From a virus: DNA of 64,000 nucleotides. The stretch is from the IMG/VR virus record IMGVR_UViG_3300035698_017305, positions 62,001 through 126,000 of that record, one strand, 5' to 3'. Under the pieces are notes generated by a model that was not told the DNA's origin, did not search any database, and was given only the letters and a program-made list of their open reading frames with translations. This document shows positions 43,536 through 52,775 of this stretch, piece by piece. Every line of letters starts with the position of its first letter. The first letter of the stretch is position 1. Position numbers and translations under genes: made by a program.

Positions 43536-44813
43536 TTACTCCTTAAGGGGGTTGGGGGCATCTTTACCCCATCTGATACCCACAACTTGTCCTGTGTCCG
43601 TGTTAGCTACCACGCCAAACCAAGCCCACTTAGCCGCTTCCACATCCAGGACACTACCGGCCAGTAAGTCCATAGATATAGCTAGCTGCTCAAAGAATAC
43701 CTCTGGGTTAGCTGCGCTGAACGGTAGGGATGTTACCTTTCCCTGTAGAGAATCTTCAATATCTCTCCCTTTCATCATACGTCCATAACACACTACGATC
43801 TCGGGTGGGGCCGTGTTTGCAATGCCGAACATATTCGGTATAGGTGCCCCACTAGTACCTTGTAGGTTCCGGACGGCAGCACTGACCTTATCGTAGTTGG
43901 ATAGTGCTACTTTAACAGCACTCTTCTTAAGTTCCGACTCATCAAAGGGTTCGACAGTCTTTTGCTCAATGACGTTTATGTCCTCCATACCTTCACAGTC
44001 CAATTTGAACATTCCGCTCTCTTCGTCGTAGTAGCCCGACAGAACCTCTGGTTCACTTGGGTGGTCCTCGACGAAATTCATAAACATGGCATCAGGCTCT
44101 GCTGGAGTTAAGGGCTCAGAAAGGAAAGCCAGCAAATTCGAAAAAGTGGCCCTATTTTTGTCCTCGCGCACGAGGCCGGATTCTTCATCCACAGAGCTCC
44201 TTGTCACTTCCTTGATGTGGGGCTTGAAGTCTGGGTCAGACGGGTTTACCACTAACACCCTATGGGGGTCTATGCGGATTTGCCGTGGGGCTTTCCTCTG
44301 ATTGTCCAGCATCTCCTGAACTCTTCGTTGCCGTTCTAGGTTCCATCGGTCCACTTGTGCATCCAGGTCTTTTGGTAACTGTCCTTGTTTCACCAACGAG
44401 TCTATAAAAGCTTGCTGGGAGATATCGGTCATAGCGTCCACTTCATACCCTTTTGGGTTAGGGCACCCGGCTGGAATAGGGACTTTGAACGATACCGCTG
44501 GTTCGGTCGCAGGGTACGTTTCATCTTCTATCTCGATCAACAACAGGATTCCATACCCGATGAAGTCCATGATGGTGTCGATCTCGGACTCGTTTTCCAG
44601 ACCTGCATCATTTAGTGCCTCCAGATTCCCTCTGCTAAGCCTAGACAGCTTATGGTCGATCTGTGCCCTGATCCGTTCTTTTGCCGAAATGTGGCTAAAC
44701 ACCATTAGAGGCGCTGTTGCCGAGTTACCATAACTCTTGTTCTTCGCCAATAGCAGTGCTTTGATCTCATCGCATTTATTCGCTATGGCTGTTTGTGCAG
44801 CTTCGTCTTTCAT
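43536..44813 (-). CDS. Nmad1/DUF1599-like N-terminal domain protein (425 aa)
   Basis: Residues 10-95 resemble the Nmad1/DUF1599 family, a MazG-like helical fold linked to nucleotide modification: KNKSYGNSATAPLMVFS, then RIRAQIDHKLSRLSRG and DTIMDFIGYGILLLIEIE. The remaining 330 residues are unrecognised, with acidic stretches. Its start overlaps the HU stop by four bases. If the domain call holds, it may act on a modified nucleotide or its precursor; the substrate cannot be read from sequence. Confidence 0.55.
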   Translation of the reverse strand: MKDEAAQTAIANKCDEIKALLLAKNKSYGNSATAPLMVFSHISAKERIRAQIDHKLSRLSRGNLEALNDAGLENESEIDTIMDFIGYGILLLIEIEDETYPATEPAVSFKVPIPAGCPNPKGYEVDAMTDISQQAFIDSLVKQGQLPKDLDAQVDRWNLERQRRVQEMLDNQRKAPRQIRIDPHRVLVVNPSDPDFKPHIKEVTRSSVDEESGLVREDKNRATFSNLLAFLSEPLTPAEPDAMFMNFVEDHPSEPEVLSGYYDEESGMFKLDCEGMEDINVIEQKTVEPFDESELKKSAVKVALSNYDKVSAAVRNLQGTSGAPIPNMFGIANTAPPEIVVCYGRMMKGRDIEDSLQGKVTSLPFSAANPEVFFEQLAISMDLLAGSVLDVEAAKWAWFGVVANTDTGQVVGIRWGKDAPNPLKE

Positions 44814-45121
44814 TGACCACTCCTTGAATTAAGTCTGTATTTCATTGCTTTAGATGGCCGGAAGGTGACTATCACTCTATCCGGTACGTCCACTTCTTCC
44901 CCTGTATGGAGGTTTTTGATCTTACGTCCCTCCCACGTCCTGGGCGTAAACTTGCCAAACCCTCTTATCTCAACAGGGTGCCCTTTTTCCAACTCCCATG
45001 AGGCCATATCAAAGAACCTGTCAATGAGACCTTTGAACAGGCGGTAACGTATCCGCTTCGAATGACCGCCCATCTTTACGAACTCCACTATTCTTTTGGT
45101 TATGTCCGCCGACGTAGCCAT
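44810..45121 (-). CDS. HU/IHF-family DNA-binding protein
   Basis: Bends and coats DNA. The C-terminal part shows the family signature: RGFGKFTPRTWEGRKIKN, then a TGEEVDVPDRVIVTFRPSK pattern, with helices before it (residues 5-45). The start at 45121 overlaps the polymerase stop by TAATG; an upstream start six codons earlier would lie inside polymerase. At 103 residues it is slightly longer than the usual 90. Likely supports replication, recombination or genome condensation. Confidence 0.8.
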   Translation of the reverse strand: MATSADITKRIVEFVKMGGHSKRIRYRLFKGLIDRFFDMASWELEKGHPVEIRGFGKFTPRTWEGRKIKNLHTGEEVDVPDRVIVTFRPSKAMKYRLNSRSGQ

Positions 45122-47019
45122 TACTTTGCCTCCGCCCAACTGATGCCATGACTAGGCTCAGCCTCTAAGGGTACGCTGAGGGGCCGGTCAAACAGGTCTT
45201 CTTCCATTAACTCTTGGACCCTGTTCCTGGCCAAACGGATAGTTTCCTCATTATCGTCCACTTCAAACATGAGCTCATCATGTACCTGTAACAGCATGAT
45301 AGCGCCTAGATCAGCCAGTATCGGATCATGGGCACAAGCCAGCATTGCTAACTTGGCTATGTCAGCAGCAGAACCTTGGACAACGCTGTTAACCGCTTGT
45401 CTCTCCGCTCTGGCAGCAATACCATGGTTGGAGTCGTTGATGTCCCTGAGTCTCCGATACCTGCCCAGTACGGTTTTGACATACTCATACTTTCTACACT
45501 TCCGTCTGGTTGCGAAGATGTATTTGTGAACGCCAGGGTAGGATCTGAAGTACTTGGCAGTCAGCTCTTTAGCCTCCCCCATTGTGACTTCCCTACCCAA
45601 GTCGTCAGTGAGCTGCTCACCAAGGTGGCGGGGGCCGATCCCGTAGATAAGACCGAAGCCGATAGCCTTGGCAGCTTGCCTCATATCCGTGATCTCTTTA
45701 TTGTAAGGCTCACCGGACTTCTTCTTTTTGACCTCAGCTACAACTGCATCGTAAGGCATGCCCATCATCAGAGAAACTGTGGTGCAGTGGAGGTCGTCAC
45801 CCCGTTCAATAGCACCTATCATAGCGGCATCTCCGGACATGTGAGCCATAATCCTCATCTCAAGCTGAGAGTAGTCACACACAATCAGAACCTTACCTGG
45901 AGGGGCCATAAACGCGTCACGCAGGTGATACACGTCTGAGGCTGTCCTAGGTATGTTTTGGAGATTAGGGTCCGTAGAGGACAACCTACCCGTCACTGTC
46001 CCTGTTTGCTTGAGAGTGGTGTGGATTCTACCGTCAGAACCCAACCTGTCTATGATGCCATTGACGTAGGTGTTGAGAACCTTGGCTAGCGCCCTATGCT
46101 TCAATATCAGTGTGGCGAACTTGTCCCCACCCGATGCCCATATCGTTAGGTTAGCCTCATCTGTGGATAACTTCTGGGTTTTCCCAGTACGCCTCCCAGG
46201 GAGACCGCGCTCATCAAAGAACTTGGATAGCTGCACTGAGGATTTGAGATTGAACACCTCTCCAGCCTCTTGGTTGAACATAGCTTCGATATCTTCGATG
46301 TCAGCCATCAGCCTTGGCCGAAGGAAGCGGAGGTAGGCTACGTCTATCCAGATACCCTTACGTTCCATGTCCCATAGGACTTTGGTGAAGGGTACTTCCA
46401 TGTCTAAGTAGTATTCCCACCCATTGGTATTACCGATCTTTATATTGTAGAGTTTGTCCCCAAGTAGCTTCCATAGTGCGTAGGTTGCTGCGGTGTCTGT
46501 AGTGGCGTACATAAGTACTGTCTCTCTTGACGCAGATAACAGTACGGCAGCTTCGGTTTCACCCTTTTTCTTCTTTCTACCATCCCTGTAGAAGGTCGCC
46601 TTGAACGATTCCATAGGGTAGTCGAAATGGAGGAAGGCTAGGTCTTTCAGACCATGGGGCCTGTTCTCGTCTAGCAGCCAATCCATAACCATAGTGTCAT
46701 GCACATCTCCTTGGACCGTTACCCCGGAGTTAGCAAACATGTGCATGTCAAACTTGGCATTGTGCATAATCTTGATTTGATTTGGATCTTCCAATGCTGG
46801 CCTAAAGATGTAAAGAAGCTCTCTAGGTATGCACAGAGAAAAGTCCTCCGTTGTTAGGGACCACAGAACTATCTCATCGGTGGTTGTGTTGATCCCAGTT
46901 GTTTCTGTATCGTAGGCTACATATTTGTAATTGGCTAACTTCTGTAGCCATTGAGTAGCTTCCTCAGCCGTCTCCACGTACCACGCCTCTGGGGCGTCTG
47001 GAAGAGTTAGAGCTGCCAT
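45121..47019 (-). CDS. family A DNA polymerase
   Basis: Main replicative polymerase candidate. A 3'-5' exonuclease domain begins with YDTETTG (D37) and continues to about residue 190. The polymerase core has motif A DYSQLEMRIMAH (about 380), motif B RQAAKAIGFGLIYGIG (about 446; Phe at the 762-equivalent position, as in E. coli Pol I), and motif C QVHDELMFEV (about 583). There is no 5'-3' exonuclease domain, as in T7-like polymerases. Length 632 is typical. It overlaps the upstream gene by 56 bases and HU by TAATG. Confidence 0.92.
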   Translation of the reverse strand: MAALTLPDAPEAWYVETAEEATQWLQKLANYKYVAYDTETTGINTTTDEIVLWSLTTEDFSLCIPRELLYIFRPALEDPNQIKIMHNAKFDMHMFANSGVTVQGDVHDTMVMDWLLDENRPHGLKDLAFLHFDYPMESFKATFYRDGRKKKKGETEAAVLLSASRETVLMYATTDTAATYALWKLLGDKLYNIKIGNTNGWEYYLDMEVPFTKVLWDMERKGIWIDVAYLRFLRPRLMADIEDIEAMFNQEAGEVFNLKSSVQLSKFFDERGLPGRRTGKTQKLSTDEANLTIWASGGDKFATLILKHRALAKVLNTYVNGIIDRLGSDGRIHTTLKQTGTVTGRLSSTDPNLQNIPRTASDVYHLRDAFMAPPGKVLIVCDYSQLEMRIMAHMSGDAAMIGAIERGDDLHCTTVSLMMGMPYDAVVAEVKKKKSGEPYNKEITDMRQAAKAIGFGLIYGIGPRHLGEQLTDDLGREVTMGEAKELTAKYFRSYPGVHKYIFATRRKCRKYEYVKTVLGRYRRLRDINDSNHGIAARAERQAVNSVVQGSAADIAKLAMLACAHDPILADLGAIMLLQVHDELMFEVDDNEETIRLARNRVQELMEEDLFDRPLSVPLEAEPSHGISWAEAK

Positions 47020-47827
47020 GTATTGTCCTCACTGCCAAGTAGGAGAGTCGGCGTTTGGCCAGTTCTTTCTCTCCGTTGGTGGTGCCCTCCGCTAGGATTA
47101 GTGCGGTAGGGCCGTTAGATGACCCTCCCGCCATGATTAGGCTTGGGTGCACGTTCATAACACCGCAAACCGTTTTAGCGGATACAGGAGCTTCTAGCAG
47201 CAACTCCTTACCCCGCAGTTTTTCGATGTCAAGATCCTCCTCCGGTTCATGCATTCGAACCGGGAATATCAGACCAAATACATATGACCCTGTGACGTAA
47301 CACCCTCTCTTACTAGGGTTCTTACCGGGCCCTAGAACTTTAGCGTCTAAGCTGTGAGCCAGCTTTAGGTAACCTGGGTTAACCGCGATAAACCGTTGTG
47401 GATTCAGTGGGAACAAGTACACGGTTTCATCCCCAGGACGTATAGACCGCATATACTTCTCAGAGTAGTACATGTCCAGTAGGTTCTTGCCTCTTATGGT
47501 GGGACCTTCGTGATGGCTATCGAACAACCATGTCAGGAAGGAGTTCGAAGCCACGTTCTCAGGAGCAGGTACATCCCCCACTACGTGTTCTTGCTTTACT
47601 TTCTTAGAGTACAAAGCTTCCCAGCTAATGCCTTTACCCGTGTCTTCATACAACGTCGATAGCTTGGCAAAGTTCTGTCCTAGTACCGGATGATCTTTAC
47701 CATCGTCAGACACTATGACAAAGTGGCCATTAGTAAGGGCTACCCGACCCCCACTGTAAAACAGTTCAGGAGCCGGGGTTAGCCCGGTAATGACTTTCTG
47801 GAAGCTAGGAGTTCCTACTTGCTCCAT
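46964..47827 (-). CDS. hypothetical protein, possible clamp-like factor (287 aa)
   Basis: No clear family. Residues 135-200 contain NPQRFIAVNPGYLKLAHSLD and FGLIFPVRMHEPEED, faintly like the last domain of sliding clamps (NPRYLLDAL, then YVIMPMRL). Position next to the polymerase fits a processivity factor. The resemblance is weak, and an unrelated structural protein cannot be excluded. The last 56 bases overlap the polymerase start, and that tail is Ser/Arg-rich. Confidence 0.5.
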   Translation of the reverse strand: MEQVGTPSFQKVITGLTPAPELFYSGGRVALTNGHFVIVSDDGKDHPVLGQNFAKLSTLYEDTGKGISWEALYSKKVKQEHVVGDVPAPENVASNSFLTWLFDSHHEGPTIRGKNLLDMYYSEKYMRSIRPGDETVYLFPLNPQRFIAVNPGYLKLAHSLDAKVLGPGKNPSKRGCYVTGSYVFGLIFPVRMHEPEEDLDIEKLRGKELLLEAPVSAKTVCGVMNVHPSLIMAGGSSNGPTALILAEGTTNGEKELAKRRLSYLAVRTIHGSSNSSRRPRGVVRGDG

Positions 47828-49041
47828 GGGGGTTTACGCCCGGTTGTCTCTTCCTCTTCAGGGAGCTTCGCTTCATCCTTTGCCTCATCCTTCTTCTCAT
47901 CGTAGGACTCGTAGGAGTCGGCTCCGGTCCCTTCTGATGCGGAGAATGGAGTCTCTCTCCACTCAACTCCATACATGATGTCAGCCTGTTTCCGAAGATC
48001 CGGGGAAGACAAGATGTTGGCGAAGTCGAAGGGACGTCCAAACTTGGTGACGTACTCCATCAGGCTGGCGCACTCAGTGAGATCGGAGTAGAACGGAACG
48101 TCAAACTTGGTCAACGCTACGTGCTTCTTCATCTCAACGTGTGTCTGTGGCCCATCTCCTGCGCGGATCAGGTACATGATGGTGTTGAACGGGTTCTTCA
48201 TCTCAGGTTTCTGACAAGCATCGCACTCCAGTTCTGCAACCGGGATACCATACTTACCACAGGACTTGCACCTCTGTTCCTGATCACGGAAGGTTTCGAT
48301 CTCTGCCGCTTCCCATCCTTCACGGCCCACATCTACCATGGTCTCACCACACTCTGGACACACGAATTCGGTTACCTTGAGGTTTCCGCCGCATGTGCAG
48401 AAGTTTCTGAGCTCCTGATCAATGTCAGCCATGTTGTTGAGGAATGTCGGGCTCAGATTCAGGTAAGCTCTTCTACCAAACCGGAGAGTTTCCGGGTCAG
48501 CGTCTTTGGCTTCCTTCAATGAGATCTGCTGTAGGTTACGGTAGGGTTGGCCATCATCCCTCAAGATGGGCTTTCCACTACGGTCTGTTGCATCCACCCA
48601 TTGGTAGTTATGGAGCACAAATGCGTTGATCGCATACCTCCAGTACCTGCCGCTGGTCGTAGCGTTCCCGCCAGTCTTTGCATTGTCCCTCGGGTCACCC
48701 TGGATCTCATGATCCCAGCAAGCCACGCAAGGCTTACGGTTGAACTCATCGTATCCGCCAGAGCATTCCATTGGTCTGAAATCTCTTGGTCCGGGTCCGA
48801 ACTTTACGTTGTGGTACACTTGCCGGAAGTAGGGCTTTAGGTCCCTGTCGTCCATGTCTACAGTGAACTTGCCGTCATCTGCAATCGGGTCAGGATACTC
48901 AGCAGGCACCAGGATGATTGGGTCTCCTGGATACTCTTTCGTGATCTGGTGCTGATCCCTCCAAGACCCTTTCTTTCCACGCCCTCTCTTTGCGGTGTCT
49001 TTCTTAACACTGCGCCGAAATCCTGTTACTACATTGCTCAT
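47815..49041 (-). CDS. Cys-rich protein with acidic tail, possible ssDNA-binding protein (408 aa)
   Basis: Several CxxC motifs appear (KPCVACWDHE, CTCGG, CPECGE, CKSCGKYG, CDACQK), suggesting two or three zinc sites between residues 100 and 290. The C-terminal 35 residues are acidic and Lys/Glu-rich. A basic N-terminus and an acidic tail, combined with a place between primase and polymerase, resemble the layout of phage ssDNA-binding proteins. Function is inferred from position; no OB fold can be proven by eye. Confidence 0.55.
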   Translation of the reverse strand: MSNVVTGFRRSVKKDTAKRGRGKKGSWRDQHQITKEYPGDPIILVPAEYPDPIADDGKFTVDMDDRDLKPYFRQVYHNVKFGPGPRDFRPMECSGGYDEFNRKPCVACWDHEIQGDPRDNAKTGGNATTSGRYWRYAINAFVLHNYQWVDATDRSGKPILRDDGQPYRNLQQISLKEAKDADPETLRFGRRAYLNLSPTFLNNMADIDQELRNFCTCGGNLKVTEFVCPECGETMVDVGREGWEAAEIETFRDQEQRCKSCGKYGIPVAELECDACQKPEMKNPFNTIMYLIRAGDGPQTHVEMKKHVALTKFDVPFYSDLTECASLMEYVTKFGRPFDFANILSSPDLRKQADIMYGVEWRETPFSASEGTGADSYESYDEKKDEAKDEAKLPEEEETTGRKPPWSK

Positions 49042-50057
49042 TCTTTTCTCACTCCTTGTTTCGAGTACGTCTTTGCATACTCAAAGTATGTCATTGTGTT
49101 CTCAATCGACCAATCCAACAGACAAGCATCCTCGAAGTCATCAGGTGCAGATCCTTCGGGAGCTTCCTCTGGGTACCTGCAAGCGCACTTCTTACTTTTC
49201 TTCAACCTCTTCAACGCCGAGTATGTCCCAGCTCTCCCCGCCACATCGTTATCCAAGAAAAACATCACTAGATCAAACGGCTGTAGGATATCTAATTGAG
49301 TACTCGATATCTTAGCCCCCATAGTACATACCGTGTTCTTGTACCCATGAAGGATCAGCCATAGTGCTTGTTTATACCCTTCTGTGACAATCACCCAGTC
49401 AAACACATTCAAGACTCGAAAGGCATTCCATAGGTAGTGCGTCTTATCAAACACATACCCTGGGAAGTGTTCCTGCAACTCGGAGTTGTAGAATTTGTAC
49501 TTCATGTAACCCCAATCGTCAGGGTCACCCACCACGTCCCTACCTGATATCCCAGCAAGCACTCCTTCCACGTCCCGTATAGGGAAGGTCACCCTCTTGG
49601 TCATACGGTCAAAGCCTATCTCATATTCCCTAAGTAGCTCCTTGGGGAACCCTGCTTCAAGCATACTGGCAGGGCACACATTGTACGCACTAAGGAGAGT
49701 CTCAGGTAATGGGTACTGAGCCGACACATCTGTCACGTCCCTCATTGCCTTAGCCGGTGGGCTCCAACTGGACTCGCCATCAAACCCTTCGGCTATGGAG
49801 TCTACAATCTTGGGGTTAATCCCACACGCATACAGTAGTCTCTTCACATTCCCTGTGGCACCACAGTCCGGGTTGAAACAGCTAAATACTCCATTCAGAG
49901 TGTTCACTGAACAAGACGGTTTTCTCTCGTTACCCCCTTTGTGGAAGGGGCACTTGATCATTACATAGTTTTCACCAGAATGCCTGGGGGACCTGCCTGA
50001 CTCGCGTAACGCGGCTATTAGGTCACTTTCTCTTCTTTTTTGGTGTTGGATGGACAT
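49038..50057 (-). CDS. DnaG-type DNA primase
   Basis: Makes RNA primers. Residues 36-65 form a CHC2 zinc finger (CPFH at 36-39, then C60 and C65). A TOPRIM domain follows: VTEGYKQAL near 213 with the catalytic Glu, and FLDNDVAG near 259 with the DxD. The 339-residue length matches zinc-finger plus core, with no helicase-binding C-terminal domain. It overlaps the helicase gene by 35 bases, showing tight coupling of primase and helicase. Confidence 0.85.
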   Translation of the reverse strand: MSIQHQKRRESDLIAALRESGRSPRHSGENYVMIKCPFHKGGNERKPSCSVNTLNGVFSCFNPDCGATGNVKRLLYACGINPKIVDSIAEGFDGESSWSPPAKAMRDVTDVSAQYPLPETLLSAYNVCPASMLEAGFPKELLREYEIGFDRMTKRVTFPIRDVEGVLAGISGRDVVGDPDDWGYMKYKFYNSELQEHFPGYVFDKTHYLWNAFRVLNVFDWVIVTEGYKQALWLILHGYKNTVCTMGAKISSTQLDILQPFDLVMFFLDNDVAGRAGTYSALKRLKKSKKCACRYPEEAPEGSAPDDFEDACLLDWSIENTMTYFEYAKTYSKQGVRKE

Positions 50058-51459
50058 TGTTTGCTATCTCCGATCTACTTGCGGTCCTCTGGGTGTCGCC
50101 TCGTGCTTTCATCTGTGTCCCGCCTTTGTCTTCCTCATTCTCTGCCACATAGTCGGCTCCTTTATCTTCCACCTTTCGTTCTTTCTTCTTTCTCATCTCA
50201 ACTTCTTGATCTGATAGCATTATTGGACGCTGGTTGGCATCCAGCTTCTGATTGAAATCGTACATAGGCTTTGCATTGATTAAGAAAGCATTAAGCCTAG
50301 CTTCTCTTAGGGCAGTTAGCCACACCACCGCTTCTTGATTTGCTTTATCCAACATAACACGAGCTGCAACGTCTGCATTCTGCAAGAACCCATCACTAAA
50401 ACTCATGTCATTGTCCCCGTCACTCCGGTTAGCTTGGTTAGTACCCACAACCGGGATAGCCAGAACCTCTGCCATATCTTTGATATCTTGACAGATGTTG
50501 GACATGTTAGACCACTTAACCGACCTCTTATTCTCTCTCTCATCTCTGAGATAGTAGATAGGGTCAATGAAAACAATATCCGCTTGGAACTCTTCCGCCT
50601 TAGCGCGAATGCCGGATACTGTCCCACCTCGTTTTACATCCTCTCTATCACTAGTTATCAGCAGTCCCCGTTGGGATGTTCCTCCTGGGTGCCCCAGCTC
50701 TTCCACAGCGTCGAAGAATTCATCTTCTTCAGTGGGTGATAGCTTGCCTCCCTTGAAGGCATCGTATTCAAAACCACAATAACATGCAGCCATACGTCTA
50801 CGAATCTGTTCGGGGGGCATTTCTCTAGTGTAGAACAGTACACGCCGGTTATGATGTTTGTACAAATACATAGCCATCCAGTTCATGACCATGGTCTTCA
50901 TGTTCTTAGGACGGCCATAGATGACGATGAACTCACCTCTTTGCATACCTAACGTGGCTTCGTTCATCACAGCCCATGGGTAGGGTAGGCCAGTTAGCCC
51001 ACGGTGTACCTTAGTATTCTCATACTCCCGTAGCACATCAACCATACTGGTAGCAAAGTCTATATCCTTGTTGGTCTTGCCAGACATGATATTGAACCGA
51101 GTGCTGCCTTCACTGATTAGGCTTACGGCTTCTTGGGGGTCTGTGGTGGAGGCTAGTTGGGTGGCGAATTCTTCTATCTCTGTCTTCAGTAACTCTTGCC
51201 TGATCCTTTCCATTAAGGCTGCCAAGCTATCTGTCACTGATCCAGAGAAGGAAAACTTGGGGTAGTCTCGTCTTACCAAATCCATAGAAGGAACTTCCCC
51301 GTAATGGGTGCGGTTCTTAGCATGGTGTTGGATGTATCCGAGTATTGATCTACCTTGGGCGGTAAGCATCTCTTCTGGGCTGAAGCGGAGGTTTTCAACT
51401 GCCCTCCAGTCGCCGGTTTCTATCAGCTTTGAGAGGAACCGTTCATCCAGGGAAGGCAT
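50023..51459 (-). CDS. DnaB-like replicative helicase
   Basis: Unwinds DNA at the fork. An N-terminal helical domain (1-150) is followed by a RecA-type motor: the P-loop is GRPKNMKT (182-189), differing from the usual GxPxxGKT by Met in place of Gly before Lys. Then RRVLFYTREMPPEQIRRRM (helicase H1a-like), ADIVFIDPIYYL (Walker B) and VVGTNQANR (H3-like). A GAAAGGAG site lies before the ATG. Length 478 is standard. The C-terminal 60 residues are Lys/Glu-rich. Confidence 0.8.
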   Translation of the reverse strand: MPSLDERFLSKLIETGDWRAVENLRFSPEEMLTAQGRSILGYIQHHAKNRTHYGEVPSMDLVRRDYPKFSFSGSVTDSLAALMERIRQELLKTEIEEFATQLASTTDPQEAVSLISEGSTRFNIMSGKTNKDIDFATSMVDVLREYENTKVHRGLTGLPYPWAVMNEATLGMQRGEFIVIYGRPKNMKTMVMNWMAMYLYKHHNRRVLFYTREMPPEQIRRRMAACYCGFEYDAFKGGKLSPTEEDEFFDAVEELGHPGGTSQRGLLITSDREDVKRGGTVSGIRAKAEEFQADIVFIDPIYYLRDERENKRSVKWSNMSNICQDIKDMAEVLAIPVVGTNQANRSDGDNDMSFSDGFLQNADVAARVMLDKANQEAVVWLTALREARLNAFLINAKPMYDFNQKLDANQRPIMLSDQEVEMRKKKERKVEDKGADYVAENEEDKGGTQMKARGDTQRTASRSEIANNVHPTPKKKRK

Positions 51460-51491
51460 ATTTTACTCCTTTCATACAATCGAGGGAGTAC

Positions 51492-51520
51492 AAGCTACAG
51501 GTTATGGCGGGTTTAGTCAA
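51492..51520 (-). promoter_or_regulatory. possible leftward sigma-70-like promoter before the helicase gene
   Basis: On the minus strand TTGACT (51520-51515), a 17-base spacer and TAGCTT (51497-51492) precede the helicase ATG by about 30 bases, in the only sizeable gap (121 bases) of the replication operon. The -10 box matches three of six bases, so support is weak. It could boost helicase, primase and polymerase. Confidence 0.3.
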
Positions 51521-51580
51521 GACAATAAATCTCCGCTCAAAAAGTCTGTATATGTACTATTTTGTTGTCTCATGTTGGTA

Positions 51581-51880
51581 TTATGAAAGGAGTGAATCCG
51601 GAATCTCCTCTATCACCTCTCTGCCGCCTGTTGTGCTACCACCTGGGTCTTCTACATCTTCACCAAACACTGTTGCCGCCACCTTACCCTCTATGTTAGA
51701 CAGGAACTCTTGGACCGCCTTAGCGGTTTCCCTGTCAAGAGGGGGCATTATTATACCAGAGCCTACAATAACACCATCGCTGTTTAGTAGTCCATATTCT
51801 ACTGTCAGTGATCGGTCTGCTTCCATGGCGGCCTTTGTTATCACTAACTTACGGATTCCTGCTCCGCTAGACTCTTTCAT
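51581..51880 (-). CDS. hypothetical protein (99 aa)
   Basis: Unrecognised small protein with a beta-alpha pattern and Gly-rich C-terminal part (FGEDVEDPGGSTTGG). Its start overlaps the upstream stop by four bases. No catalytic motif is visible. It is followed by a 121-base gap with a possible promoter. Confidence 0.6.
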   Translation of the reverse strand: MKESSGAGIRKLVITKAAMEADRSLTVEYGLLNSDGVIVGSGIIMPPLDRETAKAVQEFLSNIEGKVAATVFGEDVEDPGGSTTGGREVIEEIPDSLLS

Positions 51881-52311
51881 CGGTGCGGCTTGCGTGCGGA
51901 CTTGCGTTCAAGCTCATCCATATGGTCTTGGATAACTGCATCGTTCACTTCGAGCAACTCAGCAGATGCCTCTTGCGCTGCTTCATGAGCGGCATCAATG
52001 GCCTCCTTAACGTTATCTTTGGTTTGACCGCAGGCCAGAGACACAGAGATGCTGACCCCGCTTGTTATGTTGGGCATACCTCCGTATCCTCCCCACCATT
52101 TCTTGTCCACGCCTACAGTTACTCCCGCTTTTCCATCACCTACCAGCTTCGCTAGTTTGTCCATAGCTTTCTCCGTTAGCTCCAGGGCTATGGTGCTTTC
52201 AAACACCTTGTAACTACCATCGTAGTTCTTCTTCATGACATACCATGCTGCGAATACAGATGGCATCTTTTGATTCACTCTATCCACGTCGTATTGAGGG
52301 TTCAACTTCAT
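51877..52311 (-). CDS. hypothetical protein (144 aa)
   Basis: Mixed beta (residues 15-85) and helical (90-130) protein ending in a Lys/Arg-rich tail. No family recognised. The ATG at 52311 lies directly on a GGAGG with almost no spacing. The start at 52266 (MPSVF) is an alternative. Co-transcribed with replication genes. Confidence 0.55.
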   Translation of the reverse strand: MKLNPQYDVDRVNQKMPSVFAAWYVMKKNYDGSYKVFESTIALELTEKAMDKLAKLVGDGKAGVTVGVDKKWWGGYGGMPNITSGVSISVSLACGQTKDNVKEAIDAAHEAAQEASAELLEVNDAVIQDHMDELERKSARKPHR

Positions 52312-52771
52312 CCTCCGTCCATGTCATTGTGAGCGCATGCACTAGGTCAGGGGTGTTGAGGGTCCCATCATCCTTTAGTCGTTGGATGAACGCGTCCGCT
52401 AGTTCCCTGCTGACCGATAGCTTGAGTACACCGCTATCCAAACACTCTTTTAGCAGTGGGCGGCTACCCCAATCAAGTAAGTGCCACAGGAACTTTTCCG
52501 CGTTGTACCCTGTAGAGTACCTTCTGGTGTACCTATAAGGCCCTATCTGTAGAGACTTATCCGCTGTCGTGTGCTTCCACTGATCACCTAGTATCTTGAG
52601 TCGGCTTCTAATGTGGTCATCTACCTCTTCAGATTCCTTGGTAAGGGTATCCAGCTCCTCAAAGATATCGGGGTGCTCATCTTTTGCCGCTTGTTGCAGG
52701 TTATTGATCTTATTCTGTAGCTCCTTAAACTCCTCCACGAGCTCAGCTACTTGGTCTCTTGAGCCAGACAT
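52280..52771 (-). CDS. hypothetical coiled-coil protein (163 aa)
   Basis: Residues 8-60 form a charged helix with heptad-like spacing (LVEEFKELQNKINNLQQAAK), probably a coiled coil. A small alpha/beta domain follows. The layout resembles DNA-end-binding or host-inhibitor proteins such as Gam in a general way only, so no name is given. It lies four bases from the UDG gene stop. Confidence 0.55.
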   Translation of the reverse strand: MSGSRDQVAELVEEFKELQNKINNLQQAAKDEHPDIFEELDTLTKESEEVDDHIRSRLKILGDQWKHTTADKSLQIGPYRYTRRYSTGYNAEKFLWHLLDWGSRPLLKECLDSGVLKLSVSRELADAFIQRLKDDGTLNTPDLVHALTMTWTEDEVEPSIRRG

Positions 52772-52775
52772 GTCG

